Source: Trichocoleus sp. FACHB-46
GTDB taxonomy: Bacteria > Cyanobacteriota > Cyanobacteriia > FACHB-46
Assembly (NCBI RefSeq): GCF_014695385.1
Contig: NZ_JACJOD010000006.1
Coordinates: 62,001-126,000 of the forward strand
Direction of reading: 5' to 3'
DNA: 64,000 bases
Under the pieces are notes generated by a model, which saw only the letters and a list, made by a program, of their open reading frames with translations, did not search any database and had not been told where the DNA came from. Position numbers and translations under genes: made by a program. Positions 16,169 through 25,871 of the stretch are shown here, piece after piece; positions within the stretch are counted from its first letter, which is position 1, and the number at the start of each line of letters is the position of its first letter.

Positions 16169-17494
16169 TTAACTAGGTTTGTTGAGCCGACGATAAACCG
16201 TAGCTAACCCATCGGCATCCCCCACATTGCCAGGAAACAGCACCACAGGCAAGTTGGGGAAGAGAGGATGGTTGGCGGGAGTGCAAACCATTGAGCAGCC
16301 TGCCAGAACTTGGCCTAAGAGTCGAGCAGTAGGCAAGTTTAAGCCTGTGCTCAGCACATCGTTGGAGGTAATGCCTCCTTTACTAATGAGAAAACCAATC
16401 TCGCGGGGTAATCCGCGCACGACATCCATTAGCAACGCTGAAACGGCTGTACCAAAGTCTAGGCGTACCTGCACATCTTCAAAGGTGAGTTCTTGGCGAC
16501 TGGTGTAAACCACGGGCGTTTTTCCAGCATCATGAGCCTCACGGACTGCTTGCAACGTTTCGTCTAAGAGAGCAGCACGACTTCCCGCATCACCATCTTT
16601 TAACCGCGCCACCGTCACCTCAACCCCCACAACCCCTGGTTCTTGCAGCAGGCGTTCTAGCTGTTCCGTGGTTTTCTTGACGTGAGAACCCACAATCACT
16701 GCCCCCGGTTTGCCATCTCTGGCGTACTGGGCCATATCTTCTGGCGCAGTGGGTTGGGGAGGTAGGGCAGCTAGCGCGGTAAGCAAACTGGCCGCACTGC
16801 GAAACAAGAACCGCTTTCCTTCGGCCGCTACTGCCAAAATATCAGCTGCAAAGTGATTTAAGTCGGCTTGGTTTTCCGCATCGACTACGCCGCATTGATT
16901 GTGGTTGAGTTGCAGCAAGCGATCGCGCACCCCAGCTTGAATGTCAGCCGTGAGGAAGCGCTCAACTTGATCAGCAGTAATACGCCCTTGAGTTTTCTCC
17001 TCCACATAATCAGGCAGGTAGCTGTGGTGGTAAGCAAACACAGAGTCATGGGCAAATTCGGTTTCATGCACTGGAGTTGGCACCCCATTCACCACCAAAT
17101 AATGGACGCTGTCTCGCGTGAATCGCCCACCCTCAAAGAAAGCAGGGACGAGAAAGTGAGCGTCAAACGGACCCAACTCCTCCGCGATCGCATCGGTTTC
17201 GACGGGGTAGTGACCACGTAGCGTGGAGTCAGAGCGACTAACAATTAGAAAATCTTGGATGGATTCGAGGGCGATCGCTTGCTTTAAGTTCTGGCAAGCT
17301 TCCCGCGTCACGATTGTGGCTTCTTCGGGTGACAAGGCACGAGTATTGGTCAAAACAAAAAAGATGGGAGACTCATCAGCTAACCCGACTCGCAGCGTCT
17401 CTACATCCCAGCGAGTCAGGAGCAGACAGCTATGCACGGTCTGTGAACCCGTGGGGTCGTCATCTAGAACAATAATTTTGGGCTTGGTAGTCAT
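16169..17494 (-). CDS. Four-carbon acid sugar kinase family protein (DUF1537)
   Basis: The 441 residues match the DUF1537/OtnK-type ATP-dependent kinases of sugar acids. The N-terminal substrate domain begins with VLDDDPTGSQTVHSC and includes SRSDSTLRGHYPVETDAI; the C-terminal nucleotide-binding domain includes SKGGITSNDV and FPGNVGDADG. Relatives phosphorylate erythronate, threonate or similar acids; the substrate here is unknown, and the usual catabolic neighbours (dehydrogenase, isomerase) are absent. It begins 3 nt after the membrane-protein gene at 17497 ends, suggesting co-transcription. Confidence 0.9.
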   Translation of the reverse strand: MTTKPKIIVLDDDPTGSQTVHSCLLLTRWDVETLRVGLADESPIFFVLTNTRALSPEEATIVTREACQNLKQAIALESIQDFLIVSRSDSTLRGHYPVETDAIAEELGPFDAHFLVPAFFEGGRFTRDSVHYLVVNGVPTPVHETEFAHDSVFAYHHSYLPDYVEEKTQGRITADQVERFLTADIQAGVRDRLLQLNHNQCGVVDAENQADLNHFAADILAVAAEGKRFLFRSAASLLTALAALPPQPTAPEDMAQYARDGKPGAVIVGSHVKKTTEQLERLLQEPGVVGVEVTVARLKDGDAGSRAALLDETLQAVREAHDAGKTPVVYTSRQELTFEDVQVRLDFGTAVSALLMDVVRGLPREIGFLISKGGITSNDVLSTGLNLPTARLLGQVLAGCSMVCTPANHPLFPNLPVVLFPGNVGDADGLATVYRRLNKPS

Positions 17495-17496
17495 GC

Positions 17497-18144
17497 TTAA
17501 CTGAATCGCTGATTTTGCAACTTTTTCATTTCTGCTTGCACATCGACTGCGATGTCCAATGCCTGATTCAGCAATCGTCCATGCTCGCTGGCTTGATCAT
17601 TAACTTGTAAAGTCGCTAGAGCTGTCAAGTTATTGTCAAATAAATCCGAATGGCGAGCAATGAAGCGTTGATTTGTTCGCAAAATCCTTTCCGTTTTCAG
17701 CGCCCGAACTAAATCAGCTCTGGTGAGCGCCAAAGCCTCAATTACCTGCTCACGATTGTTCAGAGCTACTTCTGAGTTACCTGCCGCTTCAATTTGATCA
17801 TTAATGTCAATCGCTTTGATCACCGCGTTGTAGCGATCGACATCCATCACCAGATTAATTAGATGACGATTTTTCTGACTAAAGAGAATCGTCTGCACAT
17901 CATCTACAATCAGCCCTACCACCGCACTGAGATGCAACGCGATTAGCAGAAAAGTGTGGTTGGCAAAGTTTAGGGCTAAAACCCAATAGCTGAGACCGAG
18001 GAGGGCGATCGCGAGTAGAGTCCTGAGAATTTCCCAGCTCACTTGCCTTCTGGTAGGAGGAATCAGCAAGTCACCGCGACGCATCCCACTCAGCCGTCGT
18101 AGCTCGCCTTTAGTAATCTCCAAGCTCTGTAAATCCGATCGCAT
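17497..18144 (-). CDS. Membrane protein of unknown function (215 aa)
   Basis: I do not recognise the family. About 35 N-terminal cytosolic residues are followed by two transmembrane helices (about 37-60 and 63-85, a hairpin), then a soluble, mostly helical C-terminal domain of some 125 residues (MDVDRYNAVIKAIDINDQIE and a coiled-coil-like end). The layout suggests a membrane-anchored cytosolic domain. It is followed after 2 nt by the DUF1537 kinase gene. Confidence 0.75.
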   Translation of the reverse strand: MRSDLQSLEITKGELRRLSGMRRGDLLIPPTRRQVSWEILRTLLAIALLGLSYWVLALNFANHTFLLIALHLSAVVGLIVDDVQTILFSQKNRHLINLVMDVDRYNAVIKAIDINDQIEAAGNSEVALNNREQVIEALALTRADLVRALKTERILRTNQRFIARHSDLFDNNLTALATLQVNDQASEHGRLLNQALDIAVDVQAEMKKLQNQRFS

Positions 18145-18219
18145 CAGTCGATGCTCCTCGAAACCTGCTGTGCCCCTACCTTAGCAAGAGACGGATAGGG
18201 GCAGAGTTATGCTCTAGCC

Positions 18220-20442
18220 TTAATGAACGAGTTCGATCGCACGTTTGGCGATCGCTTCCGCAGTCAAGCCATTGAAAGCCATCAGTTCTCCGGCGCTGGC
18301 TGTGGTTTCACCTCGTTTCCAAGCGAAGGTGTCCCGCTTGCTAGTGCTGCGGAGCATGATCGGCTCTAGCATGCCGCTGGCACCGCCTGTAATGCCGAGC
18401 AGGGCATCGCCGCCAAATAGGGCTGCAAAGCCAGCATCATCCAAGAAAGTGCCGTCAGCTTCAGAGCAGGTGTCCCAAGCCACATCAGAGGCACGGTAGA
18501 GGCGACGGGGGTTGACGATGGAGACGACCCGCACCGCGAGTCCTTCTGTCTCCAAGAAGGTAGCGGCTTCTAATGCTGGAATGAGGGTCATGTCGCCAAT
18601 CACGGCCAAGACTACGAGCTTGCCGCCTTCTGTACCTGCGATTTCTTGGAGCGTGACGGCTCCTTGCTCTAACCCTTGCTGAGCTTGGGCAAACGTGGTG
18701 CGAATCGGCAGAGGTGATTTGCTGGCTGTGATCACAATGCCTTTGTTTTTAGTCGTTAAGGCCCAGTCGTAGCAAACTTGGATGCTGTTGGCATCGGGTG
18801 GAAACAGCGGGAACACGTTGCCATTCCGCATCATGGCGGCAAAGTAGGCTTCCACTTCGGGCCGTTGGTGAGTCCAACCGTTGCGGCCTTGCTCTAAGGC
18901 TCCAGCCGTAAACAGCGTCACGGTGGAAGGGGTGGGGCGGCGCAGCTCAGACATGGCTTGCGTCACCGTTTGCCAAATCGGTAAGCCGTTGATGGCAAAT
19001 GATTCGTAGGAACACCAGAGCGTACGGCTCCCCATTAATGCCAAACCTGCGGCCAGTCCTGCACAAGCATCTTCACTCAAAGGCTCGTAAACCTGACCTG
19101 TGGGGCTTTGGTTGTAGAGATCGTCGGTGGTGGGATGAATGATTTTGAGAGCTTGGTTGATGTTAGCAATTCCCGAAGCTTCGTTGCCGTCCGCATTTGT
19201 CACGATGTAGTTGCGATCGCGTTGCCCGACCGCAGCTACCAAGTGCCCCATCGCTGTCGTAGATACTTTAGGATCACCACCCACCGAGTACTCTTCTAGA
19301 GGTAGTTTGCCCAAGTCAGGCAAGGGGAGTTCCGACTCAGTCACCGCAGTTTTAGCGGATGGCCCCCCATTCGATCGCTCAAAATTGGTCCGCACCAGTT
19401 CCCAAGCTTTACTTGGCAAAGCGCGAGCTTGCAGTGCTGCCACAATATCGGGGTTGTCGAGGGTGTGGTGGGCGTAGAGGTTGTGGGATTTCGCACCGCG
19501 AGCATGTACCCCAGCCCCCTTGAGTTGCTTGATGATAAATACCGTCAGCTTGCCGCCCAACGCTGACTGAGCTGCTTGATCTACTCCTGCTAATACCGCC
19601 TGTGTAAACGCCAACCGCTGCTCAAATGAAAAAGCAGTGCTATCGACATAATCTCCAGATTGGTTCTGGTCATCGAAGGCTTTGGCATCCACCAAAATTA
19701 CTTCCTCAAACCCATTGCCGCGCCAGAAAGCCAGCATTTCCTCATTAGACTTCAGCGACACCATGCTGTGGTGCTCTTGGCTAAAGCCATTCCAAACCAA
19801 CACGGGTAGGAAATTGGTTGCTTCCGGGTAAGCCGTGTGGAAATGGGCCATCGAACTCATAATGTAAGGCTCACCCAAACCGCCATCGCCTACCGTGTAA
19901 GGAAATAGCGTGTTCCGGTGTAGAAGCGCCGCCGCCATCGCAAAGTGTTGCCCCTGTCCCAACGGTCCCGCCGGAGCCAAAATGCCCGGAATAAAGCCCG
20001 ACAAGTGCCCTAATAGCCCGTGCTTTTCCCGGAAGCGATCGCGCAGTTGTTGCACCGTCTTGATGCCCATTGCTTCCAACGAGCGATCGAGAAACATCCC
20101 ACTGTAGAACCCAGGTGCGTGGTGCCCCACCTCCGTAATGATGTTCTTGTGACCCAACATCACCAGCGCCGCATAAGCCTCCGCTTGGCTGGCAAACCCA
20201 CCCGGATGCCCCGAAGCCTTACTTGCCGTCACCTGCAAAATCAGATAACGCAACGCATCCGCCGCTAGCATCGTTTGATAAACCGCTGCCTGATCCGTCG
20301 AACTCGCAATCGCCTTTTGCCCCTCCGCGATCGCCGGAGCTTGGCCATAGGCATCAAACCCAGGCACCGTATCACCAAAATACTGAATGCCCTCACAGAA
20401 AGCAGGAACAGCGGACATAGGATTCGGAGTGACTGCGGTCAT
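18220..20442 (-). CDS. TPP-dependent transketolase/phosphoketolase-family enzyme
   Basis: About 740 residues of a thiamine-diphosphate enzyme. The N-terminal third looks transketolase-like (SKASGHPGGFASQAEAYAAL; cofactor segment VGDGGLGEPYIMSS... WNGFSQEHHS). The middle resembles phosphoketolase: YESFAINGLPIW, NGWTHQRPEVE, FPPDANS and ITASKSPLPI. The C-terminal domain is transketolase-like. It is not a canonical Xfp and may be the second, divergent phosphoketolase-like group of cyanobacteria. Likely reactions are cleavage or transfer of two-carbon units from ketose phosphates. It is divergent from class I aldolase, which fits sugar-phosphate metabolism. ATG at 20442 preferred over TTG at 20463. 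Confidence 0.8.
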   Translation of the reverse strand: MTAVTPNPMSAVPAFCEGIQYFGDTVPGFDAYGQAPAIAEGQKAIASSTDQAAVYQTMLAADALRYLILQVTASKASGHPGGFASQAEAYAALVMLGHKNIITEVGHHAPGFYSGMFLDRSLEAMGIKTVQQLRDRFREKHGLLGHLSGFIPGILAPAGPLGQGQHFAMAAALLHRNTLFPYTVGDGGLGEPYIMSSMAHFHTAYPEATNFLPVLVWNGFSQEHHSMVSLKSNEEMLAFWRGNGFEEVILVDAKAFDDQNQSGDYVDSTAFSFEQRLAFTQAVLAGVDQAAQSALGGKLTVFIIKQLKGAGVHARGAKSHNLYAHHTLDNPDIVAALQARALPSKAWELVRTNFERSNGGPSAKTAVTESELPLPDLGKLPLEEYSVGGDPKVSTTAMGHLVAAVGQRDRNYIVTNADGNEASGIANINQALKIIHPTTDDLYNQSPTGQVYEPLSEDACAGLAAGLALMGSRTLWCSYESFAINGLPIWQTVTQAMSELRRPTPSTVTLFTAGALEQGRNGWTHQRPEVEAYFAAMMRNGNVFPLFPPDANSIQVCYDWALTTKNKGIVITASKSPLPIRTTFAQAQQGLEQGAVTLQEIAGTEGGKLVVLAVIGDMTLIPALEAATFLETEGLAVRVVSIVNPRRLYRASDVAWDTCSEADGTFLDDAGFAALFGGDALLGITGGASGMLEPIMLRSTSKRDTFAWKRGETTASAGELMAFNGLTAEAIAKRAIELVH

Positions 20443-20583
20443 GCTGAAGACACCTATTTGCAAAAACGGATCAGGTCAAATAACCCTTTCCCATAGTACA
20501 GGGAGGAGTGAGGGGTGAGGGTTGGAGGGTAAGGCAGGAGCTAAAAGAATTTAAGAAGTCGAAACACTAACACTTAAACTCGT

Positions 20584-20652
20584 TTGGAGGGGGTCTGGGG
20601 GACGCAACCGTCCCTCAGCGGGGGTTTGGGGGCGAGTGCCCCCAAGGCTCGG
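20584..20652 (-). repeat. Interspersed palindromic repeat, copy A
   Basis: Read on the minus strand it contains CTTGGGGGCACTCGCCCCCA, then CCCCCGCTGAGGGACGG, then TGCGTCCCCCAGACCCCCTC. Two adjacent hairpins can form (TTGGGGG/CCCCCAA and GGGACG/CGTCCC). It lies in the divergent promoter region between the TPP enzyme and aldolase, whereas the other copies lie after genes. Confidence 0.9.
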
Positions 20653-20761
20653 ATTCGCAAATGATTCTGTAGATACAGACACGTACACCACTTCCTAGAC
20701 AAGCTAACTACCATAGAGAGAACAACAGACGATCACCGTTCTGAAGCAGAGGACAAGCACT

Positions 20762-21844
20762 ATGACCGCTACATTATCTGTGCCGCAGTCCATCGAATCT
20801 TGGCTTGGCGAAGAAGCCCAAGACCTCCTAACCCACAAAGCCAAAATTTCCAAAGACCTTATACATTTGCCTGGCCCCGATTGGATCGAGCGCATCTTTG
20901 CCCAGAGCGATCGCTCCCCCCAAGTTTTGCGGAGCCTCCAACAGCTCTACTCCTATGGCCGCTTAGCCAACACAGGCTACTTGTCAATTCTGCCCGTAGA
21001 CCAAGGCATTGAACACTCTGCGGGTGCCTCCTTTGCCCCCAACCCCATCTACTTCGACAGCGAGAACATCATTAAATTAGCGATCGCCGCGGGCTGCAAC
21101 GCGGTTGCCACCACCCTCGGCGTATTAGGCAGCGTGTCGCGCAAATATGCCCACAAAATCCCCTTTATTCTTAAACTCAACCACAACGAACTCCTCACTT
21201 ACCCCAACAAATTCGACCAGATCATGTTTGCCTCCGTCGAGCAAGCCTGGAATCTGGGAGCTGTGGCCGTGGGAGCCACCATTTATTTTGGTTCCGAAGA
21301 GTCCGATCGCCAAATCCAAGAAGTCAGCCAAGCCTTTGCCCTTGCTCACGAATACGGCATGGCCACGATTCTCTGGTGTTACCTACGCAACGACGCTTTC
21401 AAGCAAGATAAAGACTATCACCTCGCGGGCGACCTCACCGCCCAGGCAAACCACCTCGGCGTTACCATCCAAGCCGACATCATCAAGCAAAAATTGCCTG
21501 AACTGAACAACGGCTATAAAGCAGTTGCCCAAGCCACAGGGGCAAGCTACGGCAAAACCCATGAGAAGGTTTATTCCGAACTCACCACCGATCACCCCAT
21601 TGACCTGACCCGTTATCAGTTGCTCAACTGCTACGCTGGACGAGCGGGCCTGATCAACTCTGGCGGTGCTTCCGGTAAAAATGATTTTGCCGAAGCCATC
21701 CGGACTGCTGTGGTGAACAAACGCGCCGGGGGTTCTGGCTTAATCTCAGGCCGTAAGACCTTCCAGCGTCCGTTTGAGGAAGGAGTGCAACTCTTTCACG
21801 CCATTCAAGACGTTTACTTGTCACCCGATGTGACGATCGCCTGA
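20762..21844 (+). CDS. Class I fructose-bisphosphate aldolase (DhnA/FbaB type)
   Basis: A 360-residue Schiff-base aldolase of the DhnA type, which interconverts fructose 1,6-bisphosphate with dihydroxyacetone phosphate and glyceraldehyde 3-phosphate. The family stretch [15 protein letters not shown] lies at about 78-92. The probable Schiff-base lysine is in [12 protein letters not shown], and the phosphate-binding end is [11 protein letters not shown] followed by [15 protein letters not shown]. The gene faces away from the TPP enzyme, and interspersed repeat copy A lies between them. Acts in glycolysis, gluconeogenesis or the Calvin cycle. Confidence 0.93.
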   Translation: MTATLSVPQSIESWLGEEAQDLLTHKAKISKDLIHLPGPDWIERIFAQSDRSPQVLRSLQQLYSYGRLANTGYLSILPVDQGIEHSAGASFAPNPIYFDSENIIKLAIAAGCNAVATTLGVLGSVSRKYAHKIPFILKLNHNELLTYPNKFDQIMFASVEQAWNLGAVAVGATIYFGSEESDRQIQEVSQAFALAHEYGMATILWCYLRNDAFKQDKDYHLAGDLTAQANHLGVTIQADIIKQKLPELNNGYKAVAQATGASYGKTHEKVYSELTTDHPIDLTRYQLLNCYAGRAGLINSGGASGKNDFAEAIRTAVVNKRAGGSGLISGRKTFQRPFEEGVQLFHAIQDVYLSPDVTIA

Positions 21845-21926
21845 TGATTTCTTTGTGATTGACGCTTTGCGATTTGAGATTTTGGATTAATCTAGGAATC
21901 TGACATCTAACAAACCTGAAAGCGTA

Positions 21927-23093
21927 ATGAAGCTGGCAGCACGAGTGGGGCAGGTATCACCTTCTTTGACATTGGCGATCGCCGCAAAAGCGAAAGCTCT
22001 GAAGGCCGAGGGCATTGATGTGTGTAGTTTCAGCGCTGGGGAACCCGACTTTGACACCCCCACGCATATCAAAGAAGCTGCTAAGCAAGCGCTGGATCAG
22101 GGCAAAACTAAGTACGGGCCAGCGGCAGGGGAACCGAAGCTGCGAGAAGCGATCGCCCAGAAACTGCAAAGCCAGAATCACCTGTCCTACCGAGCGGAAC
22201 AGATTGTCGTTACCAATGGCGGCAAGCATTCTCTGTTCAATCTTATGCTGGCCCTATTGAATCCCGGCGATGAGGTGATTATTCCTGCCCCCTACTGGCT
22301 TAGCTACCCAGAAATGGTGAAGCTCGCCGCAGGAGTGCCTGTGATCCTCGAAACAGATGCTGCCAGTGACTTCAAAGTCACCCCCGACCAACTGCGCCAA
22401 GCCATCACGCCCAGAACGCGGTTGTTTATTCTCAACTCGCCCTCCAACCCTACAGGCGTTGTCTACACCCCCGATGAAATTCGTGCGATCGCTCAAGTCA
22501 TCGTCGAGAAGGACATCCTAGTGGTTTCTGACGAAATCTACGAAAAGATGATCTACGGCGACGCAGAACATCTCAGCATCGGAGCGGTGAGTCCAGACGC
22601 TTTTGACCGCACCATTATCAGTAACGGTTTTGCCAAAGCCTACTCGATGACTGGCTGGCGAATTGGCTACCTGGCAGGCCCGACGGATTTAATCAAGGCA
22701 GTCAGTACGCTGCAAAGCCACAGCACTTCTAATGTCTGCACCTTTGCTCAATACGGGGCGATCGCGGCTTATACAGGTTCTCAAGACTGCGTGGAAGAAA
22801 TGCGGCAAGCCTTTGCCCAACGCCGCCAAGTGATGCTAGATCACCTCAACGCGATTCCTGGTCTGAGCTGCCCGCCACCAGACGGAGCCTTCTACCTATT
22901 CCCCAATATCAGCAAGACTGGCCTCAAGTCCTTAGAGTTCTGTGATGAGTTGCTTGAAACCCAACAGGTCGCGGTAATTCCAGGTGTTGCTTTCGGTGCA
23001 GATGACCACATCCGCCTCTCCTACGCCACCGACATGACCACGATCGAAACAGGCATGGAGCGCTTAGCAGAATTTGTACGATCGTGTTTCTGA
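21927..23093 (+). CDS. Pyridoxal-phosphate aminotransferase, aspartate type
   Basis: A 388-residue fold-type I aminotransferase, Ib subgroup. Visible motifs are [18 protein letters not shown], the substrate/cofactor loop [22 protein letters not shown] with the pyridine-contacting Asp, the PLP lysine in [20 protein letters not shown], and the carboxylate-binding Arg in RLSYATDM. It most likely exchanges amino groups between aspartate and 2-oxoglutarate; prephenate activity is also found in this group. A terminator-like hairpin follows. Confidence 0.92.
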   Translation: MKLAARVGQVSPSLTLAIAAKAKALKAEGIDVCSFSAGEPDFDTPTHIKEAAKQALDQGKTKYGPAAGEPKLREAIAQKLQSQNHLSYRAEQIVVTNGGKHSLFNLMLALLNPGDEVIIPAPYWLSYPEMVKLAAGVPVILETDAASDFKVTPDQLRQAITPRTRLFILNSPSNPTGVVYTPDEIRAIAQVIVEKDILVVSDEIYEKMIYGDAEHLSIGAVSPDAFDRTIISNGFAKAYSMTGWRIGYLAGPTDLIKAVSTLQSHSTSNVCTFAQYGAIAAYTGSQDCVEEMRQAFAQRRQVMLDHLNAIPGLSCPPPDGAFYLFPNISKTGLKSLEFCDELLETQQVAVIPGVAFGADDHIRLSYATDMTTIETGMERLAEFVRSCF

Positions 23094-23126
23094 AGTAAGG
23101 AGTTGGAGGGGCGATCGCTGAGTTAG

Positions 23127-23166
23127 ACAAGGCGGTCGCTCCTATAATAAATTGCCTTGTTTTTTA
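23127..23166 (+). terminator. Probable terminator after the aminotransferase gene
   Basis: ACAAGGC at 23127-23133 pairs with GCCTTGT at 23154-23160, followed by TTTTTTAT. The loop is long (20 nt), so the call is moderate. Confidence 0.6.
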
Positions 23167-23203
23167 TACCTATTTTCTAGTGGTTTCTAATGTTTTTAAC
23201 ATA

Positions 23204-23887
23204 TCAGGATTGATTTGCAAGCTCTTTTATTTTCTTATCGTTATAAGAAACTTTTTTCTCCGAAATTGTTGCTGCACCTTGCGTTGTCAATAATCTAAAA
23301 ACTTCTTCTGCTGCTTCAGGTGAATCTTTAAACTTGTTCTTGATACTATTAAGCAAAGTATCCTTCTTAGCTGGTCTATTTTTACTGTAGGTAACGAGAT
23401 GCATACAATATGTTTTGATTGGCGAAACTAAAACCCTAGGTTTAACTGTAGTTTCTGTAACTGTAGCAGTAATTTTCTTTTCCTCTTTCTTGGTGCCTAT
23501 ACGCTCTGCTGAACGTCCTTGGCTTTTAAGTAAATTTACAACATGATCTAAGTCAGTATCATTTGAAATAATTGCAAAATGTGTTTCTCTATGTAGCTGT
23601 TGCATTAAGGCACCTGCAAAAAAGCAAATACCAAAATCTGCTGCATTTTTACCACCATTTGTCATTTTAAAGATTCTCAATTTATTTGAGCTCACTGTTG
23701 CACTCAATGGGATAAGCCAGTCAAGAGGTATTTTGGCTCCAGTTTGTGCGTAGCAAATTACAACTTGTGAGAATTGCTCCAAATTTTTTTGTAGCTGATA
23801 AATCTGATCAGGACAATTTTCTAAGTCAATTAATAGTACTCTACCTATCTCATCATTTTGATTAACGATTTGATCATCTTCCATCAT
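23204..23887 (-). CDS. PIN-like domain protein, AT-rich
   Basis: The first 130 of 227 residues look like a PIN/NYN-type nuclease: D21, E23 and N24 in LLIDLENCP, D84 in GGKNAADFGICFFAGAL, and D110/D112 in FAIISNDTDLDHVV form a plausible acidic metal site. The C-terminal part (about 150-227) is lysine-rich and may be a winged-helix nucleic-acid-binding domain. A ribonuclease role is inferred from fold only. The gene is clearly AT-richer than its surroundings and contains no HIP1 octamer, suggesting recent transfer. Start at 23887 or the next codon, also ATG. Confidence 0.8.
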   Translation of the reverse strand: MMEDDQIVNQNDEIGRVLLIDLENCPDQIYQLQKNLEQFSQVVICYAQTGAKIPLDWLIPLSATVSSNKLRIFKMTNGGKNAADFGICFFAGALMQQLHRETHFAIISNDTDLDHVVNLLKSQGRSAERIGTKKEEKKITATVTETTVKPRVLVSPIKTYCMHLVTYSKNRPAKKDTLLNSIKNKFKDSPEAAEEVFRLLTTQGAATISEKKVSYNDKKIKELANQS

Positions 23888-24101
23888 GGATCTTCATGGA
23901 TATAAGCTTACAAAACAATCTAAAAGTGAACGCTCAAACGTAACTAATTTATTTTTTCTATACAACTTTAATAAATTAAGCCAGTCCTTCGTTTCTTTGT
24001 ATAGTTTTTGTGAGCCATCCTTTAGCATTTTAACTAGTAGAATTTAGTAACGATGCGTCATCTATTTGCCAGCAATCGTCCTATTCATCGAGAATACTAT
24101 C

Positions 24102-24728
24102 TCAACAGAATCGCTCCAAGCCATCCCAGGTTGAGCGAACGGGTTCTCGTAGTCTGGGATCAGCTAAACCAACCTCTTCCAATGTGTAACTGCCGCGACC
24201 AAAATTACAGGGTGCGCAAGTAATCACGACATTCTCTAAATCATTGTTGCCACCTCTGGCGTGAGGCAGCAGATGATCGTATTGCAACCATAGAGCTTGG
24301 AAGGCGGAATGTTGTTCTGGATTCGTTTTTCCCCACGGTAGGGCATCTGGATAAAACTTTCTGAGGCGATCGCGGACTTCACCTCGGATGACTGGGACAC
24401 CGCAAAATCTACAGTGGTAGCCGTCCCGTTGATGCAGAAAATGTTTTTGGGCTGCTGTTGGCATCCGATTTGGAACCCGTTGATCTTTCGGCAAGTGCGG
24501 AGGTGCGTTCGCTACAACTCGGTACTGCGTGTAAGGACTGTTGGCACCCCAGAGAGATTCTGTCCACTCTCGAACTGTGGGAATATCGGCAAGACAGATC
24601 AAAGCCTCAGCCAAATCAAATCGTCCGATAAGGTGGGCTGATACTGCTGCATCCAAATAACGTACGGCATCTGCAATTTCAGGAATTGGCTCTCGAAGAC
24701 AGGGGCGATCGCTCAACCTCTTCTCCAC
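24102..24728 (-). CDS. HNH endonuclease family protein
   Basis: The 208 residues carry an HNH nuclease core at about 100-185: zinc-type cysteines in CRFCGVP and CAPCNFGRG, with the catalytic segment QYDHLLPHARGGNNDLENVV. The first 90 residues are helical and of unknown role. Such proteins cut DNA in many contexts; no restriction, toxin or intron partner is beside it. The start is GTG at 24728. Base composition and HIP1 sites resemble the chromosome, unlike the neighbouring PIN-like gene. Confidence 0.87.
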   Translation of the reverse strand: MEKRLSDRPCLREPIPEIADAVRYLDAAVSAHLIGRFDLAEALICLADIPTVREWTESLWGANSPYTQYRVVANAPPHLPKDQRVPNRMPTAAQKHFLHQRDGYHCRFCGVPVIRGEVRDRLRKFYPDALPWGKTNPEQHSAFQALWLQYDHLLPHARGGNNDLENVVITCAPCNFGRGSYTLEEVGLADPRLREPVRSTWDGLERFC

Positions 24729-24743
24729 AAGTTAAGTTGCATC

Positions 24744-24796
24744 AAAAAAGCCTCTAAATCGAGACAAGGGTGACTTGAACTGCGATCTAAAGGCTT
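24744..24796 (-). terminator. Rho-independent terminator of the desaturase gene
   Basis: On the minus strand, a 14-bp stem with two mismatches (24796-24783 with 24761-24748, AAGCCT...AGGCTT) is followed by TTTTTT. It lies 50 nt after the desaturase stop. Confidence 0.8.
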
Positions 24797-24845
24797 GAGG
24801 TTTGCAGGTGAGTTAATACCTGTTAATGAAGCGAGTAAGTATTAA

Positions 24846-25700
24846 CTAATTGGCTGTTTTTACTGTAGGTGGCATCACCACTTTCTTAGCTAAGCCAACT
24901 GCTTTGAGCGCTTTAATTGCCCACCAAGTGACATCAATTTCCCACCAATGGCGGCCTGCGGGTGCCACATTTGGCTGAGCGTGATGGTTGTTGTGCCAGC
25001 CTTCGCCATAGGTGATCAGAGCTGCCCACCAGAGATTGCGGGAGTTGTCTTCCACTTCGTAGGTGCGGTAGCCGCGCAAGTGAGAGACAGAGTTGATGAA
25101 CCAAGTGCTATGCCACAACAGTACTGCGCGTAAAAACAGACCCCAGACCACATACGACCAACCACCGATCGCGTATAGCCCTAGGCCCATCGGGATTTGC
25201 AGAAACACATGATAGCGATCGAGGAAGCGATAGTAAGCATCACGAGCCAGATCGGGAGCGTATCTGTAGTACTTCTCGGGATTAAAGAATTCGTCACGCG
25301 GGTACAAAACCCAGAGCATGTGGCTCCACCAGAAACCGCGCTTGGAAGAATAGGGATCTTTGTCTACATCTTCAGCAAAAGCGTGGTGTTGGCGATGACC
25401 TCCAATCCAAAAAATTGGCCCGCCTTGTAGCGCTAAGGCTCCGATGGTGATGATGACGTACTCCAACCATTTGGGTACTTGAAAACTGCGGTGGCTGACG
25501 AGTCGGTGATAGCCCAAGCAGATGCCAATGCTGCCAAACAGCCAATGGAGAAACAGGGTAACGCCTAGAGCCGACCACGAAAAAAACCAAGGTGCCAGCA
25601 AAGCGATGGCATGAAAGCTCCCGAAAAAGAGCACATTAGACCAACTCAGCGACAGGGATGGCCTACCTGTAGCAGCAGGCGCAATGGAATTAGAGGTCAT
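24846..25700 (-). CDS. desC: Acyl-lipid/acyl-CoA desaturase, delta-9 (DesC) type
   Basis: A 284-residue membrane di-iron desaturase. The three histidine boxes are HRLVSH, HRQHH and HNNHH, in the order and spacing of delta-9 desaturases, with four hydrophobic segments. It would introduce the first double bond into membrane fatty acids. Other motifs are GGPIFWIGGHRQHHAFAED and GEGWHNNHHAQPN. Divergent from the TetR-type regulator at 25897, which could control it. Confidence 0.9.
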   Translation of the reverse strand: MTSNSIAPAATGRPSLSLSWSNVLFFGSFHAIALLAPWFFSWSALGVTLFLHWLFGSIGICLGYHRLVSHRSFQVPKWLEYVIITIGALALQGGPIFWIGGHRQHHAFAEDVDKDPYSSKRGFWWSHMLWVLYPRDEFFNPEKYYRYAPDLARDAYYRFLDRYHVFLQIPMGLGLYAIGGWSYVVWGLFLRAVLLWHSTWFINSVSHLRGYRTYEVEDNSRNLWWAALITYGEGWHNNHHAQPNVAPAGRHWWEIDVTWWAIKALKAVGLAKKVVMPPTVKTAN

Positions 25701-25871
25701 AAATTTCCTATTTGAATGCCGTACTTAACCAGTGCTGGGGAGTTTCAGAACTGGTGAACTCGCCCTCGCTGTTCACTGGTTGTGCCTTGGTTTTGATCGA
25801 AGTCAAAAAAGACCGCTACAGTAGGAGGATGCAAGCCATACTTACATAGCTTAGCAATCCCATCCAGCAAT

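Noticed and set aside
24102-24728. HNH protein considered as a homing endonuclease or restriction enzyme
   Set aside because: No intron, intein or methyltransferase is adjacent, so only the HNH family is claimed.
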